Source: Yunchengibacter salinarum (lineage in GTDB: Bacteria > Pseudomonadota > Alphaproteobacteria > Sphingomonadales > Kordiimonadaceae). Taken from it: 64,000 nucleotides of DNA. Position 1 is the stretch's first letter. Every line of letters begins with the position of its first letter. The notes under the pieces are model-generated. The model was not told where the DNA came from, did no database searches, and saw only the letters and a list, made by a program, of their open reading frames with translations. A program made the translations under genes and the position numbers. The stretch spans positions 148,917-212,916 of the forward strand of contig NZ_JBBJLN010000008.1 in the NCBI RefSeq assembly GCF_037658235.1, written 5' to 3'. Below, piece after piece: positions 8,417-17,527 of the stretch.

Positions 8417-9835
8417 TCAGTCCAGCGACCAGGGAGATTTCGGCGCTGTTCCCGCATTGATGATGGCGATCTGGTTGCCCATGCGGGTTTGCACCTCGTT
8501 ACCCACCAGCCCCTTGGAAAACAACAGGATATTGAGCGAACCGCCGAAATTGAAATTGCCAAAGCGGGTCACGCCTTTCTTCACGCTGAGCCCCGGTGCC
8601 ACATCCGGGTCGAATTCCACCGATCCCACGCTGTCCAGCCCCACGGGGATGCTGGCCACATAGCCGGTCAGGGTTTCGGGGGTGCGGCCCGGCAGGTTTT
8701 CATAGGTCACCTTGATGATGATAACGCCGCGCTGAAACACCTGAAACTGGCTGTAATCGGTGCCCAGCCGACCCACATTGCCATCCAGCGGCACCCAGTT
8801 GGGATAGTCGATATAGCCGAAGGTGCCGGTGGCGAAGGGGCTGCCCGTCTCGACGATCTCCGCATGAACGATCTTGCCATCCACCGGCGAATGGAAATGG
8901 TGATAGGTGTTGGGCATCAACACACAGGACAGCCCCGTGCCGCCGACGAACTGCTCCTTAAGGTCTTCCGGGGTGTTGGCCAGCAATTGGGACATGGACA
9001 GGGGAATGCCCTTGATATCCAGAATGGTGTCATATTGCAGGGGGTCCTCCACATAGGTGCGGTCATAGGTGGCATCCATTTTCTGCATCTGAATCAGCGG
9101 GTTCATGATGCAGTCCGTGGGCGAGACGATCACATAATCCCGATCCGGCATGGTCACCGGGCGGCTGGGTATGGTGCCGTCGGGGTTGGTTTTGAGCTGG
9201 CGGGTGAAAAAGCTGTTCCAGCTATCATACTGGTCGGCGCTGGTTTTTTTGTAATCGTCGATCTCGATGCGTGGATCGGCCACCCATTCGGGGACCTTGG
9301 CATCGGATTCGGCGCTGTTCATATAGGCAAGATAATCGCTGTTCCATTTGGCCAGAAACTGCTGGCCGGTTTCCAGTGGCTGGTCCGGTGCGTTGGGGTC
9401 CCGGCCCTGCACGAAATCCTGCCCATACTGATTCTGATAGAAGAACCAGGCGAAATAGAGGATCGGGTCCAGCGCATTGTCGCTCGTGCCGTGGATTTCG
9501 GGCAATGTCACGCACCACTGGCTGAACATGGTCACCATCATGGACAGCAGCGCATCCGCATCCTGCACCCGCCACGGATTGGCCCGGCTGCCATGATAGG
9601 CATAACCCTGGGGCATGTCCTTCAGGCCGGAAAGCACCTTTTCCAGCGCGGCACGGGTGGCCGGGTCCGTCTGATACTGGTCGATCAGATAAACCAGCGA
9701 AGGCCCGCACGGATTGGCCAGAAGCGTATCTTCGTCCGGCAGGCTGGGGGCGGCCCCGGCATTCGGGCCGGGAAGCATCAGGGCGGCGCTCAGGGTGACG
9801 GCGGCGCCCAGGCGGCGCAAAACGGATAAGGGCAT
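8417..9835 (-). CDS. Exported phosphatidylserine-decarboxylase-family protein
   Basis: Pyruvoyl-dependent decarboxylase-like protein of 472 residues with a typical signal peptide ending near NAGAA|P. The C-terminal half matches the PSD family: YDSWNSFFTRQLK, the charge-relay Asp in VSPTDC, the His in NTYHHFHSPVDG, and FNFGGSLN, where Ser433 would become the pyruvoyl group and leave a 40-residue alpha chain. The N-terminal half resembles the accessory domain found before some PSDs and PSD-like amino-acid decarboxylases. Classical bacterial PSD acts at the inner face of the cytoplasmic membrane, so an exported copy is unusual; the substrate may not be phosphatidylserine. ATG 9835 has AAGGAGG six nt upstream. 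It lies downstream of a TonB receptor on the same strand, with a terminator between them. Confidence 0.8.
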   Translation of the reverse strand: MPLSVLRRLGAAVTLSAALMLPGPNAGAAPSLPDEDTLLANPCGPSLVYLIDQYQTDPATRAALEKVLSGLKDMPQGYAYHGSRANPWRVQDADALLSMMVTMFSQWCVTLPEIHGTSDNALDPILYFAWFFYQNQYGQDFVQGRDPNAPDQPLETGQQFLAKWNSDYLAYMNSAESDAKVPEWVADPRIEIDDYKKTSADQYDSWNSFFTRQLKTNPDGTIPSRPVTMPDRDYVIVSPTDCIMNPLIQMQKMDATYDRTYVEDPLQYDTILDIKGIPLSMSQLLANTPEDLKEQFVGGTGLSCVLMPNTYHHFHSPVDGKIVHAEIVETGSPFATGTFGYIDYPNWVPLDGNVGRLGTDYSQFQVFQRGVIIIKVTYENLPGRTPETLTGYVASIPVGLDSVGSVEFDPDVAPGLSVKKGVTRFGNFNFGGSLNILLFSKGLVGNEVQTRMGNQIAIINAGTAPKSPWSLD

Positions 9836-9898
9836 GATCATCCTCCTTTTTGGTTGCGCGATAAAAAGGCACATGTCTTTCCGGTTGTGCCCCTGGTT

Positions 9899-9931
9899 AA
9901 AAAACGACCCCACCCGCGCCCGGATGGGGTC
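9899..9931 (-). terminator. Rho-independent terminator of the TonB receptor gene
   Basis: On the minus strand GACCCCA/TGGGGTC arms (9925-9931 and 9906-9912) enclose a 12-nt loop. One G and then six T residues follow. Confidence 0.75.
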
Positions 9932-9946
9932 AGAAGGGCGAAGCCC

Positions 9947-12358
9947 TCAATAGGTCACGCCCAGCGTCACACCCCACCAGCGGGGCGGCCCGAAGAATTG
10001 CTGGTTGAAGCCACCAATGCCGGTGAAGTCGAACGTGTAGACCAGATATTCCTTGTCGAAGATGTTCTCCACAAAGGCGGATAGCTCATAGCGGCCATCG
10101 TCGCTGCGCCAGGTGCTGCGAAAGTCGAACAGCACATAGTCGCCCTGTCGGGAAATATCGGAATTGGTGATGTCGAAGAAATGGCTGCCCTGATAATTGA
10201 AGCTCAGGATATGGCTCAACTCGCCCGAATCACCAGGGGCATGGGTATAGCGGACAAAGCCATTAGCCGTCACCTCGGGCGCCAGCACCGCTTCCCGATT
10301 GTCCAGCGTGGTTCCCTGCACGGTCACCCCGTCCACATCCGTATCCAGCAGGCTCAGCCCCAGTTGAACATCCAGCCCGTCCATCGGGCGCAGGCCCAAT
10401 TCCGCTTCACCGCCAAAAAAGGTGGCGTCCGCATTGGTGATGAACTGGGACAGGCCCTGAAAGGTGAGCGCCTGAAAGTCATCATAGTCATAGAGAAAGG
10501 CGGACGCATTGATAGTGGCCAGGCCGCTTTCGGAAGACCATTTGACCCCTGCCTCATACGAGGTGAGCAGCTCCGATTCGAACGCCACCTGTTCGGATGT
10601 GATGAAATCGGTCTGATCCAGGAAACCGGCATTGAAACCGCCCGCCTTGAACCCCCGGCTCCAGGTGGCATACAGCAGCGTGCCCGGTGTGGCCTGCCAG
10701 TCCAGCGACAGTTTCCAGGTCAGGTTTTCGTCATTGATCCGGCTGGCATCCGGGCTGACCACATCCACCGGCCCGGCGCCCAGCGCGGCGGCAAAGCCGT
10801 TCACCGCGCCGGGGCGCAGCGAAAAGAAATTGGCCTCGCCCACACCATTGACCACATTGTTCAACAAGGCGCCCGCGGGGGCGCGATTCACATAGTCAAA
10901 GTCCCGGTCCTCCGTTGTATAGCGCAGGCCCGCCGTCAAATTCAGGGTGTCGGTCAGCAGATATTCACCCTGGGCGAATCCGGCGATGGACTGGGTATCC
11001 TGCCGGTAGTCCACATCAAAGACGATGCCGGGCAGCAGATCCGGCGTGGCGGCGAAATCGTTGAACGCGGCCAGCGCCCCGCCGAACACCGCCGGATCGG
11101 AATCCAGCAGGGCGGCAAAATCGCCGCGCCAGCGCACGGTCAGGTCATTGGCGCCCACCACTTTCGTATCCAGAAAGAAAACCCCCGCCTGCCACATGCC
11201 GCGGTCATAGGTGCCCACCAGGCGCAGTTCTTCCGAAAAGGTCTCTATGTCCGAATTGAAGGTGGGTTCGATGCCCGGATTCGGGCCCACATCCGTGTCT
11301 TCCTCATGCAGTTTTTCGGTTTTCTGCCAGGCCAGTATGTTGACCAGATCGATTCTGTCGGTCAGCCCCGTTTCATAGGTGGCGTGGACCCCTGTGGTCT
11401 CGATATCCAGTACGCCGGTGCGGTCGAACTCGCCAGCGAAATTATCCCCGTCCGTATCGGCGAAGCAGTAGATGTCCCGCGGCACGTCCTTCGGGCAGAA
11501 GGGCAGATTGTCCGCCCCGGTGGCGCCCAGCGTGGCCTGATGCTGATATTGCGGTGCCACGGTATCCGACCGGGACAGAAAGCCCTTCAGATTCAGCAGC
11601 CCGGTGGCGCCCACGTCGAACTCCACCTGTCCGCGCAGGGCCAGCGTGTCCGCCTCATTGGCGTCCGGGCCGATGCGGTTTTCCACATAGCCGTCGCGCC
11701 GGTCATAGGCCACCGAAAGGCGGCTGCGCACGCCGTCCGCCAGGGCGCCGCCCACGGCGCCTTCAAAATTGAGGGTGCCTGACTTGCCCGCTTCCACGGT
11801 CATATAGGCTTCGGTCTCTTCACTGGGCTTACGGGAAATGAAATGCACCAGCCCGCCGGTGGCATTGCGCCCGAAAATGGTCCCCTGCGGCCCGCGCAGA
11901 ACCTCCACCCGCTCCACGTCGAAAAGCTGAAAGGTCAGGCCCGGCAAGGCGGCCTGATACACGTCATCCAGATAAACCGCGATCGGGCCTTCGTTATTGT
12001 CGTTGAAATCATTCAGCCCCACCCCGCGCAGCGTGAAGGATGGATTGTTCCCCTCCCCCACCGGTGTGCCGATGTTCAACCCCGGCACCTGCGCCACGAT
12101 ATCCGTGCTGTCGTCAAACCCGAACTGGCGCAGGGCATCGCCGCTGAAGGCGGTGACGGACAGCCCCACTTCCTGCACGCCCTGCTCCACCTTCTGGGCG
12201 GTGACCATGATCTCATCCAGCACCTGGGCGCTGGCGCCCGTCGCCACGCCGATGCCCCCGGCCACGGCCACGGCCATCCTGACCGTCTGGCGACCATATC
12301 CCCCTTGACGACCAGACCGGACCCGGCTGCCTGCACGACCTTTCTGATGGAATCCCAT
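9947..12358 (-). CDS. TonB-dependent outer-membrane receptor
   Basis: Outer-membrane barrel for TonB-driven uptake, about 803 residues. An N-terminal export signal ends near GASA (41-44) and is followed by the TonB box DEIMVTAQ (48-55). The plug domain includes VPGLNI, FTLRGVG and VLRGPQGTIFGRNATGG. The C-terminus ends in LGVTY, with the terminal aromatic residue usual for barrel insertion. The family resembles the large FecA-like receptor group expanded in sphingomonads and Caulobacterales, whose substrates range from siderophores to sugars and aromatics; none can be assigned. The start at 12358 is not well fixed because the ribosome-binding site is weak. The gene is divergent from a chemoreceptor gene. 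Confidence 0.9.
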   Translation of the reverse strand: MGFHQKGRAGSRVRSGRQGGYGRQTVRMAVAVAGGIGVATGASAQVLDEIMVTAQKVEQGVQEVGLSVTAFSGDALRQFGFDDSTDIVAQVPGLNIGTPVGEGNNPSFTLRGVGLNDFNDNNEGPIAVYLDDVYQAALPGLTFQLFDVERVEVLRGPQGTIFGRNATGGLVHFISRKPSEETEAYMTVEAGKSGTLNFEGAVGGALADGVRSRLSVAYDRRDGYVENRIGPDANEADTLALRGQVEFDVGATGLLNLKGFLSRSDTVAPQYQHQATLGATGADNLPFCPKDVPRDIYCFADTDGDNFAGEFDRTGVLDIETTGVHATYETGLTDRIDLVNILAWQKTEKLHEEDTDVGPNPGIEPTFNSDIETFSEELRLVGTYDRGMWQAGVFFLDTKVVGANDLTVRWRGDFAALLDSDPAVFGGALAAFNDFAATPDLLPGIVFDVDYRQDTQSIAGFAQGEYLLTDTLNLTAGLRYTTEDRDFDYVNRAPAGALLNNVVNGVGEANFFSLRPGAVNGFAAALGAGPVDVVSPDASRINDENLTWKLSLDWQATPGTLLYATWSRGFKAGGFNAGFLDQTDFITSEQVAFESELLTSYEAGVKWSSESGLATINASAFLYDYDDFQALTFQGLSQFITNADATFFGGEAELGLRPMDGLDVQLGLSLLDTDVDGVTVQGTTLDNREAVLAPEVTANGFVRYTHAPGDSGELSHILSFNYQGSHFFDITNSDISRQGDYVLFDFRSTWRSDDGRYELSAFVENIFDKEYLVYTFDFTGIGGFNQQFFGPPRWWGVTLGVTY

Positions 12359-12777
12359 ATGCTTTACCCCGTACATACAATGCAACGCCTGACATGGCGC
12401 CCCCAAGCAAGTGTATCCTATCCGTATAAAGCGCCGTGATGCACTAAAAAGTAGTTATAAAAAGAAAAGATACGCTTTTTCAAAGAAATCGTCGGTTTTG
12501 TCAGAATGCGGGATAATGGCGATCAGGCTCACCTTATCTGACCATATTCTTACAGAAAATGTGGCGGACTACCCCGCAATAGCGGTTTTACGGGCCAGAC
12601 CAGGAAAGGCAGCGGGCGGGATCGCGCCATGGCGGTCCATCAGAAAGGCGCGCGCATGAGGCATCGTTAAAATGGTAAATCATAAATATAGATCAGTTAT
12701 GGAAATTGATGGGGAGTTGTGTCTAAACTGGCGCCGATCATCCGTGGCCAAGCTGAGCAACCCAAGGAAGAAACCCT
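12359..12777. other. Divergent intergenic region between TonB receptor and chemoreceptor
   Basis: This stretch of about 420 bp is much more AT-rich than its surroundings, especially 12420-12720, as expected for divergent promoters. Short frames inside it lack ribosome-binding sites and look non-coding. I see no well-spaced sigma70 pair or clear inverted repeat. AAGGAAG just before 12778 is the chemoreceptor ribosome-binding site. Confidence 0.5.
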
Positions 12778-14259
12778 ATGGCGGTGCTGTCTTTCAGCCG
12801 GTCCAGACCGGCCCCAATGCAAACCCCGGCGGGCGATGTCCCGACCAGGCCAACCATGGGCACCGGCCCTTTGGTGGCCGCCCTTGCCCGCCTGACAGCC
12901 GGGGAAAGCCCGGACAGCAGCGACCTGCCCGCCGACGTGGCCTCGGCGCTGGACGAGCTGGCCCATGTGATAACGGACCTGCGCACACAGCGGGACAGCG
13001 CCGTCGCCGATGCGGAGCGGCTTCATCTCTATGAGAATTATGCCGGCATCGGCCTGTGGGAGGGGCTGCTGGTGGATGGGGACTTCGAGCACCCGGACAG
13101 CCGCTGGACCTGGTCAAACGAATATCGCCGCCTGCTGGGGTTCGAGTCGGAGGCGGATTTTCCCAATAAGCTGTCAAGCTGGATGGATCGCCTGCACGAG
13201 GATGACATCCAGAAACTGATCGACAGTTTCGAAGAACATCTGGAAGATACCAGCGGGCATTCCACCTATGACGTGGAATACCGTATCAAGAACAAGGCCG
13301 GGGACTATATCTGGCTGCGGGAAACAGGCCGGGCCGAGCGGGATGACAATGGCGTGCCCAACCGGGTGTTCGGGTCCATCATTTCCATTCAGGCCGAAAA
13401 GGAGGCACAGGCCCGCCTGGCCAGAACGGCGGACCATGTGCAGACCAGCCTGAAAGGCGTTACCGATCAGACCGTTGCGGATGCCCGCGATCTGGCGGGG
13501 TCGGCGGAGCATCTGCGCCGGATGGCGGACTCCATGCGCCAGCGCGCCGACGAGGCGGACGAGCAGGCCCGCCGCAGCCTGGACAATATGGGCACCGTCG
13601 CCTCTGCGACGGAGGAAATGTCCTCGTCCGTGCGGGAAGTGGCGGATCAGGCCAATCAGACCCGCACCAGCACGGAAGAAGCGGACAGGGCCGCCAAGGC
13701 CGCGCGGGAACGGGTGAGCCGCATGGCCGGATCGGCAGAGGATGTGGCCCAGACGCTGGAAATGATGAAGCAGATCGCGGACCAGACCAATCTGCTGGCA
13801 CTGAACGCCACAATCGAAGCGGCCCGCGCCGGGGATGCGGGCCGGGGGTTCGCCGTGGTAGCGCGGGAGGTGAAAAGCCTCGCCCAGCAAAGCGCCAGGG
13901 CCGCGGAGGAAATCGCCGCCAAGCTGGACGCCATGAAGGAAGCCACTCGCGGCTCCGTTTCGGAAATGGAAGGGGTAACCAGCCTGATCAGCACGGTGCA
14001 CGATCTGGCGGTCTCCACCAGTGCCGCAATGGATCAGCAGGCCGCCGCGGGCCAGGAAATCGCCCGCAGCGTGGCGGAAGCGAGCCAGTCGAATCAGGCC
14101 ATTTCCGATGCGGTGGCGCGGGTCAAGGAAGACACCGGCGCCCTTGCCAGCACGGGGGAGCAGGTGAACAGCCACAGCCGGACCCTGACCCGCAATGCGG
14201 AAACCGTATCCGAGCATGTGGACGGCCTGATCCGCGATATCCGCCAAGCCTCAGGCTAG
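12778..14259 (+). CDS. Soluble PAS-domain methyl-accepting chemotaxis protein
   Basis: Chemoreceptor of 493 residues without any transmembrane segment, so it probably senses a cytoplasmic signal. A PAS domain of the PAS_3 type spans about 82-205 (YRRLLGFESEADFP, then WLRETGRAERD). The cytoplasmic signalling hairpin follows, with the conserved tip QTNLLALNATIEAARAGDAG at about 333-352 for CheA/CheW contact. A flanking methylation-helix coiled coil is present. No che genes are adjacent. Ligand or cofactor is unknown; such receptors often sense redox or energy state through a PAS-bound flavin or haem. Confidence 0.92.
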   Translation: MAVLSFSRSRPAPMQTPAGDVPTRPTMGTGPLVAALARLTAGESPDSSDLPADVASALDELAHVITDLRTQRDSAVADAERLHLYENYAGIGLWEGLLVDGDFEHPDSRWTWSNEYRRLLGFESEADFPNKLSSWMDRLHEDDIQKLIDSFEEHLEDTSGHSTYDVEYRIKNKAGDYIWLRETGRAERDDNGVPNRVFGSIISIQAEKEAQARLARTADHVQTSLKGVTDQTVADARDLAGSAEHLRRMADSMRQRADEADEQARRSLDNMGTVASATEEMSSSVREVADQANQTRTSTEEADRAAKAARERVSRMAGSAEDVAQTLEMMKQIADQTNLLALNATIEAARAGDAGRGFAVVAREVKSLAQQSARAAEEIAAKLDAMKEATRGSVSEMEGVTSLISTVHDLAVSTSAAMDQQAAAGQEIARSVAEASQSNQAISDAVARVKEDTGALASTGEQVNSHSRTLTRNAETVSEHVDGLIRDIRQASG

Positions 14260-14362
14260 AAGTTATCCGGCTGGATCAGGGCGCCGCCACACCATCCCGC
14301 CGCCCGCATGGCGGAGCAACGGGGTGGGCAGGGCATGTGTTTCCTCGCCAAGGCGGGGCCTG

Positions 14363-15748
14363 TCAGCAATCCACCACGGTGGATGGAATGGGAATGGTGG
14401 CGGCCAGCCCGCCACGGGCGGTTTCCTTGTATTTGGCGCGCATGTCCTTGCCGGTGTCCCGCATGGTGCGGATCACCTTGTCCAGCGACACGAAATGGTC
14501 CCCGTCCCCTTTCAGGGCCAGCCGCGCCGCATTGATGGCCTTGATGGCGCCCATGGCGTTGCGCTCGATACAGGGCACCTGCACCAGCCCGCCCACCGGA
14601 TCGCAGGTAAGCCCCAGATTATGTTCCATGCCGATCTCGGCGGCGTTTTCCACCTGTCGCGGGGTGCCGCCCATCACCTCGGTCAATCCGGCGGCGGCCA
14701 TGGAACAGGCACTGCCCACCTCGCCCTGGCACCCCACTTCCGCCCCCGCGATGGAGGCATTGTCCTTGAACAGCTTGCCCACCGCCCCGGCGGTCAGCAG
14801 GAAGCGGTTCACCCCCGCCGCGTCGGCGCCCGGACAGAAACGGGTATAATAATGCAGCACGGCGGGCACGATACCGGCCGCGCCATTGGTGGGGGCGGTC
14901 ACCACACGCCCGCCCGCGGCGTTTTCCTCGTTCACCGCCAGCGCGTACAGATTGACCCAATCCATGATGGTCAGCGGATCGGTCAGCGATGCTTCGGGGC
15001 GGGCACAAAGCGCCTGATACAGCCGGGCCGCCCGACGCTTCAGGTTCAGGCCCGGCATGGTGCCATCACTGGCGACGCCCTTGGCCACGCAGTCCTGCAT
15101 GGCCTGCCATACCTGGGTCAGGTGCCGGTCCACCCGGTCGGCCCCGTGCACCGCCGCTTCATTGGCGTGCATGATGGCGCTGATGGGCAGATCGGCGGTA
15201 TGGGCGTGATCCAGCAGGGTCGCCGCATCCTGAAACGGATAGGGCACATCCGGTTCCGGCTCCGGCGCGGCATTGTCGCCGTCGCGGACCACATAGCCGC
15301 CGCCCACGGAATAGCTCACATCATAATACAGAGTCTCGCCCGCCGCGTCATAGGCGCGGTATTCCATGCCATTGGGATGAAAGGGCAGGCGGTCCCGTGG
15401 TTTCAGGATCAGGTCGCTGGCGGTGTCGAACGGAATCGGCTCCGCGCCCGGCAGGGCCAGTGTGCCCTCTGCCCGCACCTTGTCCGACAGGGCGGGCAGG
15501 CCGTCCGCATCGACGCTTTCGGGCCGCTGCCCCATCAGCCCGGCCAGAATGGCCTTGTCCGCCCCGTGGCCGAAGGCGGTGGCGCCCAGCGAACCGTATA
15601 GCGTGACGGTCACGCGGCGGGTTTCCGCCAGAACGGCGCGCCGCTCCAGCGCTTCCACAAAAGCCAGCGCCGCCCGCATCGGCCCCACGGTGTGGGAACT
15701 GCTCGGCCCTATGCCGACGGAAAAGAGATCGAGCACGCTGGTGGTCAT
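14363..15748 (-). CDS. sdaA: L-serine ammonia-lyase (iron-sulfur type)
   Basis: Deaminates L-serine to pyruvate and ammonia (EC 4.3.1.17). The 461-residue single-chain form has the N-terminal beta domain (SVGIGPSSSHTVGPMRAA at 9-26). The C-terminal alpha domain carries the conserved Cys residues of the oxygen-sensitive [4Fe-4S] cluster (GCQGEVGSACS and CDPVGGLVQVPC). It is convergent with the chemoreceptor and 106 bp downstream of the ScfR-type regulator on the same strand; shared transcription is possible but unproven. Confidence 0.93.
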   Translation of the reverse strand: MTTSVLDLFSVGIGPSSSHTVGPMRAALAFVEALERRAVLAETRRVTVTLYGSLGATAFGHGADKAILAGLMGQRPESVDADGLPALSDKVRAEGTLALPGAEPIPFDTASDLILKPRDRLPFHPNGMEYRAYDAAGETLYYDVSYSVGGGYVVRDGDNAAPEPEPDVPYPFQDAATLLDHAHTADLPISAIMHANEAAVHGADRVDRHLTQVWQAMQDCVAKGVASDGTMPGLNLKRRAARLYQALCARPEASLTDPLTIMDWVNLYALAVNEENAAGGRVVTAPTNGAAGIVPAVLHYYTRFCPGADAAGVNRFLLTAGAVGKLFKDNASIAGAEVGCQGEVGSACSMAAAGLTEVMGGTPRQVENAAEIGMEHNLGLTCDPVGGLVQVPCIERNAMGAIKAINAARLALKGDGDHFVSLDKVIRTMRDTGKDMRAKYKETARGGLAATIPIPSTVVDC

Positions 15749-15854
15749 GGTGGCACGGAGTCCTTGTTGATTTCATATGCAACAGCGGATTCAGAGTGCC
15801 AGAAAGCACCCGCCAGACAAGCCTTTATCCCACGCTGCCTTTTTCGGTGTACCG

Positions 15855-17300
15855 CTAGCCGCTTTCGCGCACGAAACGATAGGGCGATACCCCGCGAGAG
15901 CGTTCGTCCACGATCAGCCGGGCGGACAGGGGCGGCGCGGCCCGTTGCGGGCAGGCCTGCCGCTCGCACAGGCGGCAGGTGGGACCGATGGGGGTGGCGT
16001 CCGCCGCTTCCAGATTGAAGCCTCTGGCATAAACGAGATCCCGCGCATGGGCCAGATCACAGCCCAGCGAGACGGCGAATTCCTGGTCCGGTGCGTCGAA
16101 CCGGTTGGAGGCGCGGGATACCGTGCGGCTGATGGTGAAGTAGGTGGTTTCGTCCGGCATCTGCACCAGTTGCGGAATGATGCGGCCCGGATTGGCAAAG
16201 GCATCATGCACCCGCCACAGCGGGCAGGTGCCGCCGAATCGGGAGAAATGAAAGCGCCCGGCGGAAAACCGCTTGGAGACATTGCCCGCCTTGTCCAGCC
16301 GGATGAAGAAGAACGGGATACCCTTGGCGCCGGGGCGCTGCAATGTGGTGAGCCGGTGGCACACCTGCTCGAAGCTGGCGCCGAACCGGCGGCCCAGATG
16401 GGCCACGTCATAGCCAAGCGCACGGGCATCTTCCAGAAACCGGCCATAGGGCATGATCAGCGCGCCCGCGAAATAATTGGCCAGCGAAATACGCAGCATC
16501 CGCCCGGCTTCGTCCTCCGCCAATCGGGCGCGGCGCACATGGCCATCGATCATCTCCCCCTGTTCAAGCTGGGCCAGCAGGGCGGCGATCTGGAAATTGC
16601 GGCTGGGCCCGTCCAGCAGTTCGGAAAGCTGCAACTGGCGGCGGTGATGGTCGAAATAGCGCAGCATTTCCGGCATCACTTCATAGGGCATGATCCGCAC
16701 CCGCACGCCATGCGCCTCATCCAGCCGGGCGGACAGCGCCAGAAAGGCATCCTCCCGGTCCAGGCCGATTTCGCTGTGGCGCACTTCCGCCGCCTCGTCC
16801 AGATCGGGGAAATGATTGCGCTGGTCATGGATGAAGTCGCGCACCGCATCCACCGGCTGGCCGCCGTCACTGGTGTGAACCGCGTCGCGCGCCACCCGGC
16901 TGGTCAGATCGCTGGCATTCTGGCGCGCCTGGCGATAGGCGCCGTACAGTAGCCCCATCGCCTCCACCGCGCGGGGGGAGGCATCGGCCAGGTCCTGCAT
17001 ATCGCCCCGTCCAAGGCCCAGCCCGGCGAACAGCGGGTCCGCCAGAATTTCGCTCAGGTCCGCAAAGGCGCGGGCCTCGTCCGTTCCAGCGAAGGCGGAC
17101 AGGTCCACATCATAGATTTCCGCCAGCCGCAGCAGGAATTGCGCGCTGACCGGGCGCTGGTTGCGTTCCACCAGATTGAGATAGCTGGTGGAAAAGCCCA
17201 GTTCCGCCGCCATGCGGCTCTGGCTCAGCCCCCGATCCCGGCGCAGACGCTTCAGCCGGGGACCGGCAAACAGTTTCTTCGGCGTGTCCGGGTCGGCCAT
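15855..17300 (-). CDS. ScfR-type XRE regulator (short-chain acyl-CoA responsive)
   Basis: Regulator of 481 residues with an N-terminal XRE helix-turn-helix (about 12-66: LSQSRMAAELGFSTSYLNLVERNQRPVS, split here by its two helices). A central ImmA/IrrE-like domain lacks the HExxH zinc-protease motif. A C-terminal domain contains CPLWRVHDAF and the Cys-rich PTCRLCERQACPQ. This architecture is that of the short-chain fatty acyl-CoA regulators, which include actinobacterial RamB and Rhodobacter PccR and control acetate, propionate and glyoxylate-shunt genes. It is divergent from isocitrate lyase across a repeat-rich region, so aceA and the regulator itself are the likely targets. Acetyl-CoA or propionyl-CoA as effector is inference. 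Confidence 0.85.
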   Translation of the reverse strand: MADPDTPKKLFAGPRLKRLRRDRGLSQSRMAAELGFSTSYLNLVERNQRPVSAQFLLRLAEIYDVDLSAFAGTDEARAFADLSEILADPLFAGLGLGRGDMQDLADASPRAVEAMGLLYGAYRQARQNASDLTSRVARDAVHTSDGGQPVDAVRDFIHDQRNHFPDLDEAAEVRHSEIGLDREDAFLALSARLDEAHGVRVRIMPYEVMPEMLRYFDHHRRQLQLSELLDGPSRNFQIAALLAQLEQGEMIDGHVRRARLAEDEAGRMLRISLANYFAGALIMPYGRFLEDARALGYDVAHLGRRFGASFEQVCHRLTTLQRPGAKGIPFFFIRLDKAGNVSKRFSAGRFHFSRFGGTCPLWRVHDAFANPGRIIPQLVQMPDETTYFTISRTVSRASNRFDAPDQEFAVSLGCDLAHARDLVYARGFNLEAADATPIGPTCRLCERQACPQRAAPPLSARLIVDERSRGVSPYRFVRESG

Positions 17301-17355
17301 GGGTCTCTCCGAAAAAAGGGCGCCCGTGCGGAGTGGGCCACGGATGCCACGGTGT

Positions 17356-17437
17356 TTTACATAATTTACATTTTATCTTTTTTACATTTACAAAACCATT
17401 CATTCAAACACTTTTTGTATGGTTTTGACTTTTACAT
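17356..17437. promoter_or_regulatory. Operator region between ScfR and aceA
   Basis: Five direct copies of TTTACA start at 17356, 17365, 17381, 17387 and 17431. Embedded among them is a perfect 9-bp inverted repeat CAAAACCAT (17391-17399) / ATGGTTTTG (17419-17427) with a 19-bp spacer. The stretch is strikingly AT-rich compared with both genes. Position between regulator and target suggests ScfR binding; which element is the operator cannot be told from sequence. Confidence 0.6.
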
Positions 17438-17527
17438 AGGTCATTTTCTGTGTTTCCTGATCATCAAGGCGACAGATTATAACATATCGCCGGATATTTG
17501 ATCGCGCCCCCATAAAGGAGACAGACC

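Noticed and set aside
12411..12659. 82-codon frame between the TonB receptor and chemoreceptor
   Set aside because: No ribosome-binding site, AT-rich promoter-like composition, no recognisable motif.
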